In this document: positions 33,190 to 45,394 of the stretch, one piece after another
How the letters are laid out: the number at the start of each line of letters is the position of its first letter
Position numbering within the stretch: the first letter of the stretch is position 1
DNA from: Eunapius fragilis
Lineage: Eukaryota > Porifera > Demospongiae > Spongillida > Spongillidae
Assembly (NCBI GenBank): GCA_963681505.1
Contig: OY811991.1
Span: 4,686,387-4,750,386 of the forward strand
Direction of reading: 5' to 3'
DNA length: 64,000 nt
Notes under the pieces: generated by a model
What the model was told of the DNA's origin: nothing
Database searches by the model: none
Seen by the model: the letters and a program-made list of their open reading frames with translations, nothing else
Position numbers and translations under genes: made by a program

Positions 33190-35448
33190 CTACATGCATG
33201 TGGTGCCGGCCTGCGTGGTTGATAGTCGTTCCGTTAAACTAATGTACAGAAGTAAACTATCTCTCAACGGATTGTAGTTGTTATTGCTTATGTTGTGGAA
33301 AATACTTTCGAAGTCAGGGAATGACAGCAGGAAATTACGATTCCTTTCTTCTCTCAAGTCATCTCTGCCCGTCAAAGGATCGCATCCAAATATGCTCTCC
33401 CGTGTGAGGTGACCACCATATGACTCAAAATGGGATACAGCATGTTCACATTCCGGGATGATTGCTGGGGGCAACTTCACTGCACGCGTATGTGACGCGC
33501 GTTCATTTGGAATCCCCTTACCTGAAAGTAGATATATATAGAGAGAGAATAAATATAATGTACCGTATGATACAATGATGCTATACATATATGCATGCAA
33601 TTATATGTATGCATGTGCTTATTGCTCACCAGGAATATAATGACAATTCCACGCTCCTACAAAATATTTGATACCCACAACTGCAACATTCAGTGAAATC
33701 CATGACACGCAATAACGATGAACCATAGAGTCCAGACTAAAATATCCATGCTCTTCCATCTGAATAAGGCATGATTTAATTGGATAATTCACTCTGCGAT
33801 TAACTTCAGGCCAGTACCGTTCGATTGCATGATTCTGTATGCATATAAAAAGACAAGGTATTGCTTTGCATGTATGCATATATGTGTCCTACCAGTGTTG
33901 ATGTCGTTTGCCTATGAGGTGGTTTCTCGACGTTGTGACGCAAGTGAGCCAACGTCTCCTGGATAAATAGACAAAGTGTCCACTCCCTCCCATGGTCAAC
34001 ACGTATTTGATCGAAGAGTCCATGTTCCAGTAGGATGGGTCTGTATTATGGTGGCATTTTATATATGTCAATGGTTACAAAATTATTATATGTACAAATA
34101 CTGCAATACAAGTACAAGCATGCAAATACTCTATACATGCATGAAGAACTGACATACAATAAGCAAAGCTAAATTCCACTCATAGACCACCAAATAAAAT
34201 TGTGCACAAGCTGAGGTCCGTTTTCACTGCTTTAATCCCATATTACAATATACAATAATATAATTAATAATAAATTTTATAAAATATTGCAATACCTCAA
34301 CAGATGCTTGTATATCTCGACTGTATTTTTCACTGGCATGCAGATGAAACCCACTATCTTTCCTGAATAGCCATCGATAGCACATATGTGGGTCAGGCCA
34401 TACATAACTAACTTTTCATTTTGGTCAATATGCAGTTTTTCACCAAAGTACTCAGCTCTGTATGGACATGGGTTCAAGCTGCCTGACGCTCCAGTTACCC
34501 TCATTTGGTGGTAATCGGGACGAACAACTCTCAATGCCTCACCAACCCGTGCTTCAGAAACCTTTAGTCCTTGAGAAGCAAGAAATCCACACATAGTCTT
34601 CCGTCCATATGAGGGACCAACCTATGCAATGAAGCCATGGGATCCTCACAAAAAACACGTTATGAATAATTTTCCATGGAATCCTTGCGTGATTGAGAAG
34701 TAAAATCACACAAAAATCACATGCGTCTGATTTTAAAGTTCAATCACACGACGATTTTACAGAGGATAACTAATTGAGCCCTTAAAATACTTTTTTTTTT
34801 TCTGTGAGGGGGGGGGGGGGGGGGGGATGCAGTGTCACCCCAGAGTGAGGTCGGCGGCCATGTTTTTGGACCTATTTAATTACAAAAATGTGTCTATTCT
34901 GTTGTTACCACGCCCGCAGCCAGGTAGTCTGGCTGGGTGGTGGTGGGGGTGGGGGAGGGGTGTCGGTGTCGGGACGTGTGGTGGAGATAGCAGGGGTACA
35001 CACTATACGTTTCGGGCCGATACAATTACTTCGGGCCTGGTATAACGGAATGTATAAATACTCCAAAAGGGCCACATTAGATATTATTATAGTGGCCATG
35101 ACACTTAATTCCTTATACACCTTTAAATTCGCACTTGTAAGTAGGCTTATTTCTCCGATGTTAATTAGAGGGCGATAATTGGATCTCCATGCAAAAACAC
35201 ATAGCATGCATGCTGCTTACCATTGCAACCCCGGCCATCACTGCCTCCTCCATTTGAGTTTGAGATAGATTTAAGAGTTTGTGAATATCTTTTTCGTGGC
35301 AGAATCTTTGGATACTGCGCAAGCTAAAGCCCGTACTATCCGCGCACCCTTGCAATTGTTTTAGCTCTTCGCTTAACTCTTTGTGAGAAACGCCATCGTC
35401 AAGAATTCTTTTCCTGATGTACCCTTCATATTCTTGCAACAGCGACAT
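33190..35448 (-). CDS. Five-exon DDE / integrase-core transposase
   Basis: Exons on the minus strand are 35448-35221, 34621-34296, 34040-33893, 33834-33630 and 33521-33190. All introns are GT-AG and every phase matches (0, 2, 0, 1), giving 412 residues. The N-terminal ~130 residues look like helix-turn-helix DNA-binding segments (GFSLRSIQRFCHEKDI; TMCGFLASQGLKVSEARVG). The core has the catalytic triad spacing of a retroviral-type integrase fold: Asp in EKLHIDQNEKLVMYG, Asp in IRVDHGREW, Glu in NHAIERYWPEVNRR. The C-terminus ends QAGTTCM and a stop at 33190. It would cut and join the terminal repeats of its own element. No stop or frameshift was found, so it may be functional. The second gene of the element lies divergently about 0.2 kb away. 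Confidence 0.85.
34780..34826. repeat. Poly-T and poly-G tracts in transposase intron 1
   Basis: T run near 34790-34801 and a G run of about 18 near 34807-34825, in the intron between transposase exons 1 and 2. Confidence 0.85.
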
Positions 35449-35660
35449 ATTCTATTTGGAATACTGCTGTGTTAATTCGCACGCATACACGAGCTCGTGG
35501 TTATTAAAGCTACTGCTACGGCAGTGCTCCGCTGCCTAAGTTATTAAAGTGCAAACGTGCTCCACGTCATATAGTTACTCAACGACTGACTGAAATAAAA
35601 GACGCATTAACTTTCAATAATCATTTTGTACACGTGTTGCAGCCGACTCACTTGGCGAAT
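35449..35660. promoter_or_regulatory. Divergent promoter region between transposase and RING-like gene
   Basis: About 212 bases separate the two ATGs, which face away from each other. The region must hold both start sites. No TATA box is obvious; it contains short inverted CACGTG-like motifs (CTCCACGTCA, GTACACGTG). Confidence 0.5.
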
Positions 35661-36913
35661 ATGTCAGAAGCTGATAAAACTGTAGTGTTGTCCCTAGGGG
35701 AGCGAGAATACACCATCTTAGCTCCGGAGGGAAAGTTGTCGACTAGGCAGATCAGTCAGATGTTTCAGGTTAGAGTTACATTACAATCTGATCATGGTTT
35801 TCAATCATATTCTGCCTTTAACGTGCAGATCCAACCTCAAGGCGTGTGGTTGAGGTGCCAGTTTTCTAATCGGGCATATTGGCCCACTGAAAATGGTGAA
35901 TTCAACCTGAGCTCTGAGGGAGAATACACACAACTTATTGTTGAAGGACCTCCCGCCGTATCACCATATCTCCCTGGAGCTGAATTGACATTCGGTTCTC
36001 CAATTCTGCCATCTGGGCCATCAAACCCCCCATCTTTAACTATGTCGGCAATAGGCCTACCGAAGGCAGCATCTCGCAGCTCCTATTCAGGATTTCAATC
36101 CGTCGTATCAACGGCTTCCTCGGCGAGAAGAAAAGGATCTGTCACAATTAAAATGGTGCTGGCAAAGATGATTCGCCATACTGACAAAATACAATTTGAG
36201 AAGCGAGAGCAAATGTTTATTTCTATCACTGAAGCTACTGCTACGCTTCCATACATCCTTGCCCAAGTAAAGGAGCTGGCGGGAGAGGAGCACATTATTG
36301 TTACTTGCGATGGCCTTGAAATTAAAGATTCGAGTGGAACGGAAGGTATCATGTAGATTGTCATAATATCATGCAGTTTACTACTTACACCTTTTTAAAA
36401 AAATGTATAGGATTAAAGTTTTGGAAGGCAAGCGCACGAAAGTTCTACGTTGTTCCTGAAGAAGATCTCCAACAGGTAATTCAGCCGTCGGAAGAGCGTG
36501 CGGCAAAACGGCCAAGGATGACGCTAGAAAGTGCAGTTGCTTCTCCGAGTACCACTCCGTCTGCATTAGAACAGCTAAGGCTCGACGTTGCAACGATCAA
36601 GGATAATACAAACATGATGCTGACTCTCACCCGAGATTTGAAAATTCCACTAAGCCTGAAACTGCTTCTTAATGAGTCTTTTCAGTGCCATATTTGTAGG
36701 CATTGCATGAAGCCCCCCATTATCCTCTCGAAGTGTTGCAAAAATATAATCGGATGTGAAGAATGTGTGAACCGATGGTATTCGGGTCCAGATGCACTAA
36801 CAAAGTACTGCCCTCGTTGTAGGTGTGAACGAGGCTACAATGAAACGATGAGGGTCTTGGGACTCGACGACCTTCTTACCGGTGTCAGGTCATTGTCAGA
36901 TGATGCGGAATAG
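35661..36913 (+). CDS. RING/U-box-like protein carried by the transposon
   Basis: Exon 1 35661-36345, a 65-base intron (GTATCA...TATAG), exon 2 36411-36913; the phase-1 join makes Gly. 395 residues. The N-terminal half is a beta-rich region of unknown type followed by a Ser/Pro linker and GSVTIKMVLAKMIRHTDK. The C-terminal region has a Cys-rich module: CHICRHCMKPPIIL, SKCCKNIIGCEECVNRW and YCPRCRCERGYNETM. The Cys spacing is that of a RING-type zinc module, without a clear His, and resembles E3 ubiquitin ligase modules. It ends LLTGVRSLSDDAE. It is probably an accessory transposon protein; a ubiquitin-ligase role is inference. Confidence 0.8.
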
Positions 36914-36924
36914 AAACTGTAACT

Positions 36925-37036
36925 GTTAATGTCTTGCTTTGCATATTTCGTGCTGTATAATGAAATTTGCGCGCTAATTGAGGTCTTGCTTTGCATATTT
37001 CGTGCTGTATAATGAAATTTGCGCACTAATTGAGGT
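36925..37036. repeat. ~54 bp tandem duplication after the RING gene stop
   Basis: TCTTGCTTTGCATATTTCGT followed by GCTGTATAATGAAATTTGCG occurs twice in a row with one substitution. It may lie in the 3' UTR. Confidence 0.85.
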
Positions 37037-37069
37037 TTGCACTATGGGGGGTTGATTATCAAATGGGAA

Positions 37070-37260
37070 CGACATCAGTAGCACAAGGGTCAATTACAGT
37101 ACAATAGTGCTATGACAAGCTAGCTAGAGGTCTTTCTCGCTATTTGATTAACACATGACATCAGTAGCACAAGGGTCAATTACAGTACAATAGGCTATCT
37201 GCTAGGGGAGGTCTTTCTCACAGATGCACTATTCGACTATTTGATTAACACATTGCAGAC
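37070..37260. repeat. ~85 bp imperfect tandem duplication
   Basis: ACATCAGTAGCACAAGGGTC and the following TATTTGATTAACACAT occur at about 37070-37156 and 37157-37255. Confidence 0.85.
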
Positions 37261-37984
37261 TCATCCAAGTCACATGCAGGCTGGTGGAGGGTGGACAACA
37301 CACCAGTCGCTTCTAGACAAAGTAAGAACTGGCTTTGATCCAAGGACATATAGAGCTTGCCCTCATTGCTCAGACCAAAAAATACATGTAAAATAAAAAA
37401 AAAGACAAACACTCAACATGCCCTGTCATTCAGGTGGGTGGTCTGCCCCTAACCAGAGCTCATACGTGAAAGTGGAATCAGTGAAGGGAATGGAACAGCC
37501 TCATCTGTGTGAGAGGGGGAACTCTAAGTATTAAAGCAGGTCATAGCCTGGAGCATGAGGATGTTGTTGGACTACAAAACGTGAATATGCCAAATTAGAG
37601 ATAAAAAGCAGCAGCAAGGGGACAAAAGCCAAGACCACTAAACCACTGTCTGAATTGTGCTTGCTGCCAATTTTAATCAGGAATAACCACTGCTATGCAA
37701 AACAACATTACATCATCATTATCAGCTAATAATAGTCTGCCCACAGGTAGTATATTGCGAAGAAGGGCAAAGGTCACATGAGGTCAACTTTAAGCAGAAT
37801 CTAGGACAGCTGCACACAGTACGCACAAAGTCCACAACTGGAACACCTACAATGTCTAGGTTGGATGTCTTATTTATTATAACTGTGAACAGAGCATAAT
37901 GCATACATCAAACACGTAAAACATAATGACTTAAAACATTACAAATCTTTAAGGACATAGCATCTGTGCTATCACCAGTTACAT

Positions 37985-38710
37985 AAAGGTGAACCAGGAC
38001 ATCTAAAATATGCTTGGCCCTGTTGGAGTTGGTTGCATGTTGTGACATAGACTCCACTGCCTATGTCCCCAAAGCACCATATGCCTTGATCCACCTCCAT
38101 GGGGACATAAACCCAACCAAGCTCCTAGCTTGCATTTTTGATAATTGGCTCATGCTTCCTTCATCGATCTCAGTACCTCTGGCTGCCACATCTGCTGTTA
38201 GCCTGCTTCCAAAAAAACTTTGGAGTTAGGCGGTTATGTTACAGACAGGTCAAAGGCTGCAGGCTTACTCATACAACAATTAGGAACCAGGATGTCAGCT
38301 GGGCGAGAATGACTGTTCATGAGTGAGGTTGCTTCCTGTCTCCCTAACTTTCAGGCAGGCTGTTAAAATGCTATCTGCTGCATATACTCATTAAATTCAA
38401 ACTTTTTAGGGGGGAGGGGGGGGGAGCATACGCCCCTTCTGCCGCCCATGGTCCTGTGAAAGGCCTCAGCTAAGGTATCCATGCAGATTATTGTGGCAAG
38501 TTCTTACTTTCCACCATGCTTGTAGGTGAATGCATGATGGCCAACCAGGACACAGGGGACAAATTGAGCCGGAAGGTGTCAAGTGTCAAGGCCCAGCCAA
38601 CACTTGATGGCCACCTGCAACCTGAGGGCTGGAATCAAAGGCCTAGCCCCTCAAAGAGTGTTTTTAAACAGATGATTTTCAGCTCAGGGAGGCAAAGAAT
38701 CTGCTGGTGA
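37985..38710 (-). pseudogene. RLE-type retrotransposon 3' fragment nested in the 11.5 kb transposon
   Basis: The minus strand reads LQVAIKCWLGLDT and VGHHAFTYKHGGK (CCHC region, one Cys lost) near 38660-38520. Then, past frame changes, RPADILVPNCCMSKPAAFDL near 38300-38240 and a tail with ELGWVYVPMEVDQG in broken frames. No RT. Confidence 0.65.
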
Positions 38711-38871
38711 ATGACAACTGAGGGAGCCCCTACCTAAGCTGAGCTCTGCCTGCTGCCAACGGCAAACACAAGCTATTGACACAGATCACAAAGTCCAACT
38801 TTGCACTTGAGCATAAAGCAATTTCAAAGTTAATAAGGTTCAGAGAGCGCAAGGCTACACCTACACTAATG

Positions 38872-39712
38872 TTATGAAGGTGGTATTGTGTGTGTATATG
38901 TGTGTATGCAAGTGTGTTCTGGAATATTTGATATGGCTCACCTTTGGACTGCAGCCACACCCCTCTAAACTATGATGTTCATATTATGCTGCACCAGAAA
39001 AAAATAAATCCCGCCATTTGCGAATAGTTCATCCTCCTCTGGCCCCTTCTCACAAATGAGGACACATCAGGAGATGATGACTGCAGAGTTCCATGATGAC
39101 CACATCCACCCAGGCCTCAACTTACAATGGTATGAAGAAATTGTCAAATAATCCGGCTATGATAAGCTGTTGGGCACACACATGCCAATGCTCTGAGCTG
39201 CAAGGCAATTTATTTCTTTGAAATTCAAACACATGGAATGCTCATCCAGGATTGATGGGCCTGACACTGTGGGTGCCAGACAGTCATGTAAAAAGGGGTG
39301 CTGTATTAACATATATGGTTTTGCCTGATAGTCCACCTCTAACAGATGGGTGCTACCTGGGTGAGCTGAAGCATTCCATGTGATTGAGTTTCAATTGCCT
39401 TGCAGAGCATTGGCATGTGTGTGCCCAACAGCTTATCATAGCCGGATTATTTGACGATTTCTTCATACCATTGTAAGTTGAGGGCTGGGTGGGTGTGGCC
39501 ATCATGGAACACTGCAGTCATCATCTCCTGATGTCCTAATTCGTGAGGAGAAGGGGCCAGAGGAGGATGAACTATTCGCAAATGGAGTGATTTATGTTTT
39601 TCAAGCAGCATAATATGAACAGCATAGCTACAGTCCAAAGGTGAGCCATATCAAATACTCAAGAACACACTTGCATACACATACCACACACACACATACA
39701 TACACAATACCA
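38872..39712. repeat. Large foldback F5
   Basis: The left arm (about 38872-39245) pairs with the right arm (about 39365-39712); for example TATTTGATATGGCTCACCTT near 38925 mirrors AAGGTGAGCCATATCAAATA near 39640. The loop is about 120 bases. TG/CA runs occupy the outer ends. Confidence 0.85.
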
Positions 39713-39728
39713 CCCCTTCATTATTCTA

Positions 39729-40765
39729 CAAGTAAATAAAAAACCTTCTCTATGAGAAAGTTGGTGGGATATAGGATTTGAAGGCAATGGTGGTGTAAAA
39801 AGCAAGGAAACAAGGGTCTGTAATAGTAAGGGAAAATGTCATAGTCCTATATTTAGCACACGAACATAGTATATGCTACAAACGGGCTAAATGTAGGACT
39901 ATGACATTTTCCCTTACTATTACAGACCCTTGTTTCTTTGCTTTTAACTCCACCATTGCCGTCAAATCCTATATCCCACCAACTTTCTCATAGAGAAGGT
40001 TTTTTATTTACTTGTTTCATTCATTTTTTCTAAAGTTGTTCATGCACATTATTCCGATGCGTAATTGATCTGTAATTGATCCGTAATGTTCAGCCACCAA
40101 AGCCAAGCTTAGTAAGAGTAGGTAGCTAATTACATACCTTTGAATAACTTTATCGGTTCGGGTAGTACTCTTTCGATAGCCTCGTTTGATTTTGCAGGGT
40201 ACGCTTAGCCTTCCCGTACCGAACTCTCTTCGCCAGTGAGCAGATTCAGGACTCTCCCAATAACGTTGCCTTTTAGCGGACCGTTTCTTTTCGCTCGGAT
40301 CATTTCTATTATGGGTACCGCCATTTTTAGATATCTAAAATTTTATCTAATTATGCGTCTTACCTATACCGTATAGTCGATTGTTTACCATAATATAAAA
40401 TCGGCTATTTTGTATGAAAGCGGCTCTTCCAGCTTATTCTGAAGCTATTGGTGCAATTTTCAATGTTTAAAAGTGTTTCTATCCCGAGTTATGCGTTGCC
40501 AAGAAGGAGAAGGAGTAGGAGACCATGTTCCGGGGCTGGGTACGAGGACGGGCAGTACCCTTTTGTTTTCTACAACCGTGCGTTTCTATGACATAAAATA
40601 AAGACGAAACTGCTCATTTTTAACTTCTAGTTCGATTGATATAACAAGCTAAACGATCCGATCGTCGGGAGCCGGTTTTGTTAAGAGACGGGTCGCGTAT
40701 TTTTAATGAGTTCAAAGTCAGGGTCAAATCCTATATGGAAGTTTCTAGCGAAACTTCCGATTGCA
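39729..40765 (+). mobile_element. Foldback-headed element, copy B
   Basis: A palindrome at 39729-40014 (CAAGTAAATAAAAAACC... ...TATTTACTTG) is followed by a diverged body and the end hairpin GGAAGTTTC...GAAACTTCC near 40738-40760. Order and orientation match copy A. The body is shorter and the small ORFs are broken. Confidence 0.7.
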
Positions 40766-41002
40766 AATGCAAATATGCACACTCAGTTACGCACAACCAC
40801 TCATTCCTTGTCATGCTTGTCTATTCATGCGGTGACACTGTATGTAAATGTGCTTAGCAGTTATTAAATATAGTGTGTGCCTCCACCTACAAACAAAACT
40901 GCTGCCATTGATCATGTCTAACAAGGTATCAGTAATGCATCTGCAATATTAGGGAACACACTTTTGCGCATGCAAGTAATTTGTTACGCCATGACTCAAT
41001 AC

Positions 41003-41220
41003 AGTTTATGACCATGCACAATTGGTTCACAACGCTCAATGGACTAACATGGCCTCCTCCCCAACGGACCCATTGATATGGTGTGAGGACTCTGTATCCA
41101 AGTCCAGCACACCCCTGCAGTCAAACAGTTGGCTGCTAAACCATGGCGTCCTGACAAGTGGGTTGCTAATTGTTCATCTTCCACACAGATGTTTAGCAAT
41201 TTCAAACACTCTTATTCATA
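41003..41220 (-). repeat. Inner part of the right TIR of the 11.5 kb transposon
   Basis: GACCATGCACAATTGGTTCA and the sequence to about 41220 are the reverse complement of 32870-33085. Confidence 0.85.
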
Positions 41221-43139
41221 CTTTTTTTTTGCATCTGTGCAGTACTTTTTTGTTTACATACTAGTTGTATTCGCCGCCTATTTTCTATACATCGAACCCT
41301 GGCACACCCTACTAATACATTACATACCCTCAAGCCACCATGCATATAAGAATTTCTCCAACGACACATACGTGCAGGCATGCACATGCAGTACCTTTAA
41401 TTCGCTAAACGAGGTCCGTCGATGTTTTTAGAAAAGCCTGTCACTACAATTGCTGAAATGGCTCAAATGAATTAATTAATTTAAAAAGGTTGGCCCCTAC
41501 GGCATTTCATAGTCCCTCTGCATACCGGACACGCCCACCATTTCTGAAGGGGGGAAAAAAAGGTGTACGCGTTTGTTGAACCCCAAAGGATTTGAACCAT
41601 GTAAATTGTGATTTTCAATTGTGATCACATGGTGATCTTTACAGGAGATATGGCTGACTGTAACCTCCCTCTTCACACATTTCTACTACAAATGTTCACC
41701 ATCATCACATACACAAGCTATTAGGATATCCTGTTTCTGACTGTCAGATGTTACATTGAAGCTGTAAGTGGGTTCTGAAGGGTCGCAGTGCATGTATGTG
41801 GTGCATGGTGGTGTGTGTGTGTGTGTATGTGTGTGTTTTGCATGTGCGTGATGGTGGCCTGGTAGGTCATTCACATGAGCTAATGACATAGAGCCCTACG
41901 TGTAATGCAGTCCAACTTTGCACATGAGTGCAAAGCAATTTTGCAGCTCAGCTCAGAGCCCAAGGCTCAGAGCGCAAGGCTAAAAATCCTATATGTGATG
42001 GTAATATTGCTCTTCAGAAATGTGGTGTGTAATATCCTTTGGACATGTCTCTGCAACTTACTCCTTGGGTGGTGTGCTGCTGAATAGAGTTTATGATAGG
42101 GAACCCAATGCCATCACTATGGGGTCATTCCCACAAGTTTGTTCAGCATTGGGGAACCAGCCTTAGTGTTGGGTTCCCCATTCTCACATGTGCACAAGAG
42201 AATTGCCCCGTCTCCTGTTGTCTATTTTGCTAATTGGACAATCCATCGTACTTTACACCATATATGCCTGGTAACAAAGAAGAGGCTGTATGTACACACC
42301 TACCCTGTTGGCAACAAAGAACATTCACCAGATTGTCTAGATCTGCTTTAAAACTTCATGATCAAGATGGAGGGACGCAACAAGTGGGTCTTGCACAAAG
42401 TTTTTAGTGGGGGCATTACTATGTGAGTGTGTGTATGTGTGGTAGTATGTGTGCTTATCTCTTATGATCAATTCTTATCCATTTACATTTTGCACACATT
42501 CTCAGCTCACTAATGCACATCATCGACACACAAATTCTTATTTCCATGCAGTCTCTGAGAGTGTTACAAGTTGTGTGCAGACATACCCAGAGACATGTGG
42601 CAGAGAAGCTTGCTTGCACCATTGGTGAACTTTGTGGTCATTGGGATAGGGTTATGCACGCACTGGTGCCATTGACTTGCATGCATGATGGGAGTGGGGG
42701 TGTGGTCACCATGACAACCACTTTTTTGTGGTTGTAGTGGATTTTTTAAAACCCACATCTACCTCACTTCCAGCACATGGTGGCTGGTCTGGCTCACATG
42801 AAACAGTGGGCTGGTGTGGCTGGCTACCTTGCCATATAGAATTCAGGGGGACAGACAGAACTTAACTTTGTCCTGAGTTTTAAAATTGGGTACACATACT
42901 TGCATTGAATGCACACATTTATGAAATACAGGCAATACAGACAATGGGAAAAGGAAAATATGGATAAACAGGACTTGTGATGGCACCAGTTTAGAAACAG
43001 GACAATCCGAGGGCAAGAAATGTGCACATAGGAGACCGACATAACACCTTCTCCTCCCCCCCCCCCTCCCGGATGGGGGGGGGGGGGGGGGCAAACAGGG
43101 GTGCGGTCATGATTAGTTGAGACCTCGGTTGTGTTCACA
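41221..43139. other. ~1.9 kb segment interrupting the right TIR
   Basis: It has no counterpart in the left TIR. It contains GT-rich runs (41811-41837), a segment similar to 38780-38860 (AGTCCAACTTTGCAC...AGAGCGCAAGGCTA at 41900-41985), and adjacent C and G runs at 43052-43091. No ORF recognised. Confidence 0.5.
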
Positions 43140-43788
43140 TTTATTAATTCAAGCTACTAGCTTCGATCGCAATTTGCATTGGCAGCGTACTAGTACTATT
43201 AAACGTTACAGCAAGCAAAAGTAGCGGGAAATGTTTAACAAAATAGCTCAACATAACTGAGCTCCTTGTGTCCGTCTGTAACTGTAAAGCGCACGATATT
43301 CTAGCAAGCTCAGCTGTGCGATCGAGTATTAATTAGTGATAATATCTGTGGCTACTATTACCTTGCCAAGCACAAAGAGCTGTCAGCTAATGTCGTGTGG
43401 GCCGAAGTGTGGCTAAGCACATGGAACGGTGTGGCGGCAGCTGCTATACTACTACGCACGCATAATCATGGCACTTAAGCTTGTAATATGCCCTCGTTCC
43501 CAGAGGGGAGTGTCCGGTGTCAACGCGTCGGTTCCATTCCACAGGGTCTGTGATCGTGAGAGGGAATAAATTGGAGAATTAAACAATGCCCGCACAAAGC
43601 ATTTTTCAAATTTTCAATTTTTCAATTTTTAACTGAAAATTTGAAAATTTGAAAAAACCTCGCTAGATCAATTATTCACGTAGTGGAAATTACAAGTATC
43701 ATCAAAAATCGGCAATTAGTGCGTCAAAATTGCAAATTCCAATAAATTGAACAATTGAAATATTGAGTGGCGGTTTCTTACACGGACC
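43140..43788 (-). repeat. Right terminal inverted repeat (outer part) of the 11.5 kb transposon
   Basis: Reverse complement of 32322-32855 with scattered differences and indels. Outer end CACGGACC at 43781-43788, followed by TACTAG. Confidence 0.85.
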
Positions 43789-43794
43789 TACTAG

Positions 43795-45394
43795 GTCCAG
43801 CAAACTTTATTAATCTCAGTTTGTTTTGCAGAATTTTAAAAATGCACTTCAAACTCAAAATTGGGCCGGCGTGCGGCAGCCGGTCAATATGGTTGCAAAA
43901 TAAACTATGACATCATCTGAGCACGAGGAACAAATTAACCGTTATAATTATTGTACGTTCGTCAGTGGCACTGGTACTCGTGGGATTATGTCTGACTCTG
44001 TGACCAGTAAGTCCATTGATACCCTTGTGGGTCGGGGTGGTAGAAAGGGAGTGGGGGGATTCTAGAAACGGAGGCGCGTTTTTTTTTTAGCCTACGGTAG
44101 TTTTGACAGTAGCATCAGCACCACGGCCGTGTTGTCGTTGTGACTTAGTTTGGAACTGTGCCACGACACGAGTGGGTACTGGTTCAGCTATTGCCGTTTG
44201 ACTGTCTCGGTAATTGTGCCTTGGCCATACGGATAAACCATATCTATGGTTGTATAGATAAACGTTCGCGCCGCAACTGGCCTATAATTATTATCTTTGC
44301 CAACAACGGTACTCTTAATCGGTTTATGTCGGCTGCTCCACACGCTTCTGTTGCGCTCCAAATATGGATAATTTGAACAAAATGGAGAACAGCTGCCCAT
44401 TGCACTTTTTTTTTTTTAATGCTATGGCAGCTAGACAAACATAACCTTGTTAACCGCCCAGCAACATATATGTGTTTTGTGTTTACTTGGGCTAGTGTCA
44501 CAGCAAACATTAAATATTAGTAATAGTACTATACTCGAAATGTCTATGCTGCAACGGTATCTGGTTTCGTTGACATACGTGGGGCGTTAGGAATAGCTGC
44601 TCTCCTGGAAGCAATCGGCTATTTTCAAAGGCTACGCGAGGAAGGACAGTGTTGTCCAGCTACAACTTTGGCAGTAGTGTCTGCATTTGAAGGCTATGTA
44701 TCGTAGCCAAACAACACTAAACGATGCGCATGAAGTATTAGTTATAGCCATAATGGAAAGATGGCTGAAGGTAAACCTTTAGCTTTTATTTGGAATACCT
44801 TTGTCACTTTAAAATGCTTGCAGCCGTTTCGTATATATTAACTGGCTCTCATGAATGAATATGAATATCGAGAACTGAACCTCGTGTTGTAATCCTCTTC
44901 TTTCTATGGATCTCACTTGAAATGGAGAGCCAGTTCTCAATGTAGGGCGGCGACCCACCACTTTCTTCTTTTGATATGTGTAAACAAAAGAACCCCCAAG
45001 CCTAGGCTTCTCTCTGGGAGATTGCAACAGTCAACAGACAACCACCATTGTAGCGCTCCTGCATACCAATAGATAGAGCATAACTTCACTGCTTCACCTG
45101 GATACGCTTTTCGGTCTCAATATTAAGCTCATGCCTGAATGATCTGTATAGTGTTTTGAATCTCTCAGTGGGTTGGTTGGTGGGTGTAAGGTGAGGGATG
45201 ATAGGAGAGGTCAAGGTTTGGTACATCCATTAGGTGTACATTGTACCCGTCAAGTGTGTACTATTGATGGATATGTGTTGCTACTCATACCAGCTGTTAA
45301 AACCGTATGTGTGTCAAAAAATATTTTTAATGCTCCCTGTTTGAATCACTATAATTATGGAATGATTATTGCTACTGGCTTACTATCTGCAGCA
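43795..45394. other. Intron sequence right of the transposon
   Basis: Short homopolymer runs (T near 44085, 44405). No gene, repeat array or known element recognised. Confidence 0.4.

Larger units (their letters stand above)
32322..43788. mobile_element. 11.5 kb DNA transposon with long TIRs, DDE transposase and RING-like gene
   Basis: Both ends read GGTCCGTGTAAGAAACCGCC inward, and both are flanked by TACTAG (32316-32321 and 43789-43794), a perfect 6 bp target duplication. The terminal inverted repeats match closely for several hundred bases. The left spans about 32322-33090. The right is 43788-43140 plus 41220-41003, interrupted by about 1.9 kb. Inside are a five-exon transposase gene (minus, 33190-35448) and a divergent two-exon RING-like gene (plus, 35661-36913). 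Later insertions are an RLE fragment, a foldback and copy B. Size, TSD and an integrase-core transposase fit the IS3EU-type eukaryotic superfamily best among those I know, but I could not verify this. It sits in a PH gene intron. Confidence 0.85.

Noticed and set aside
32322-43788. Polinton/Maverick identity for the 11.5 kb element
   Set aside because: TSD length and long TIRs fit, but there is no DNA polymerase B, ATPase, protease or capsid gene, and the transposase is intron-rich.
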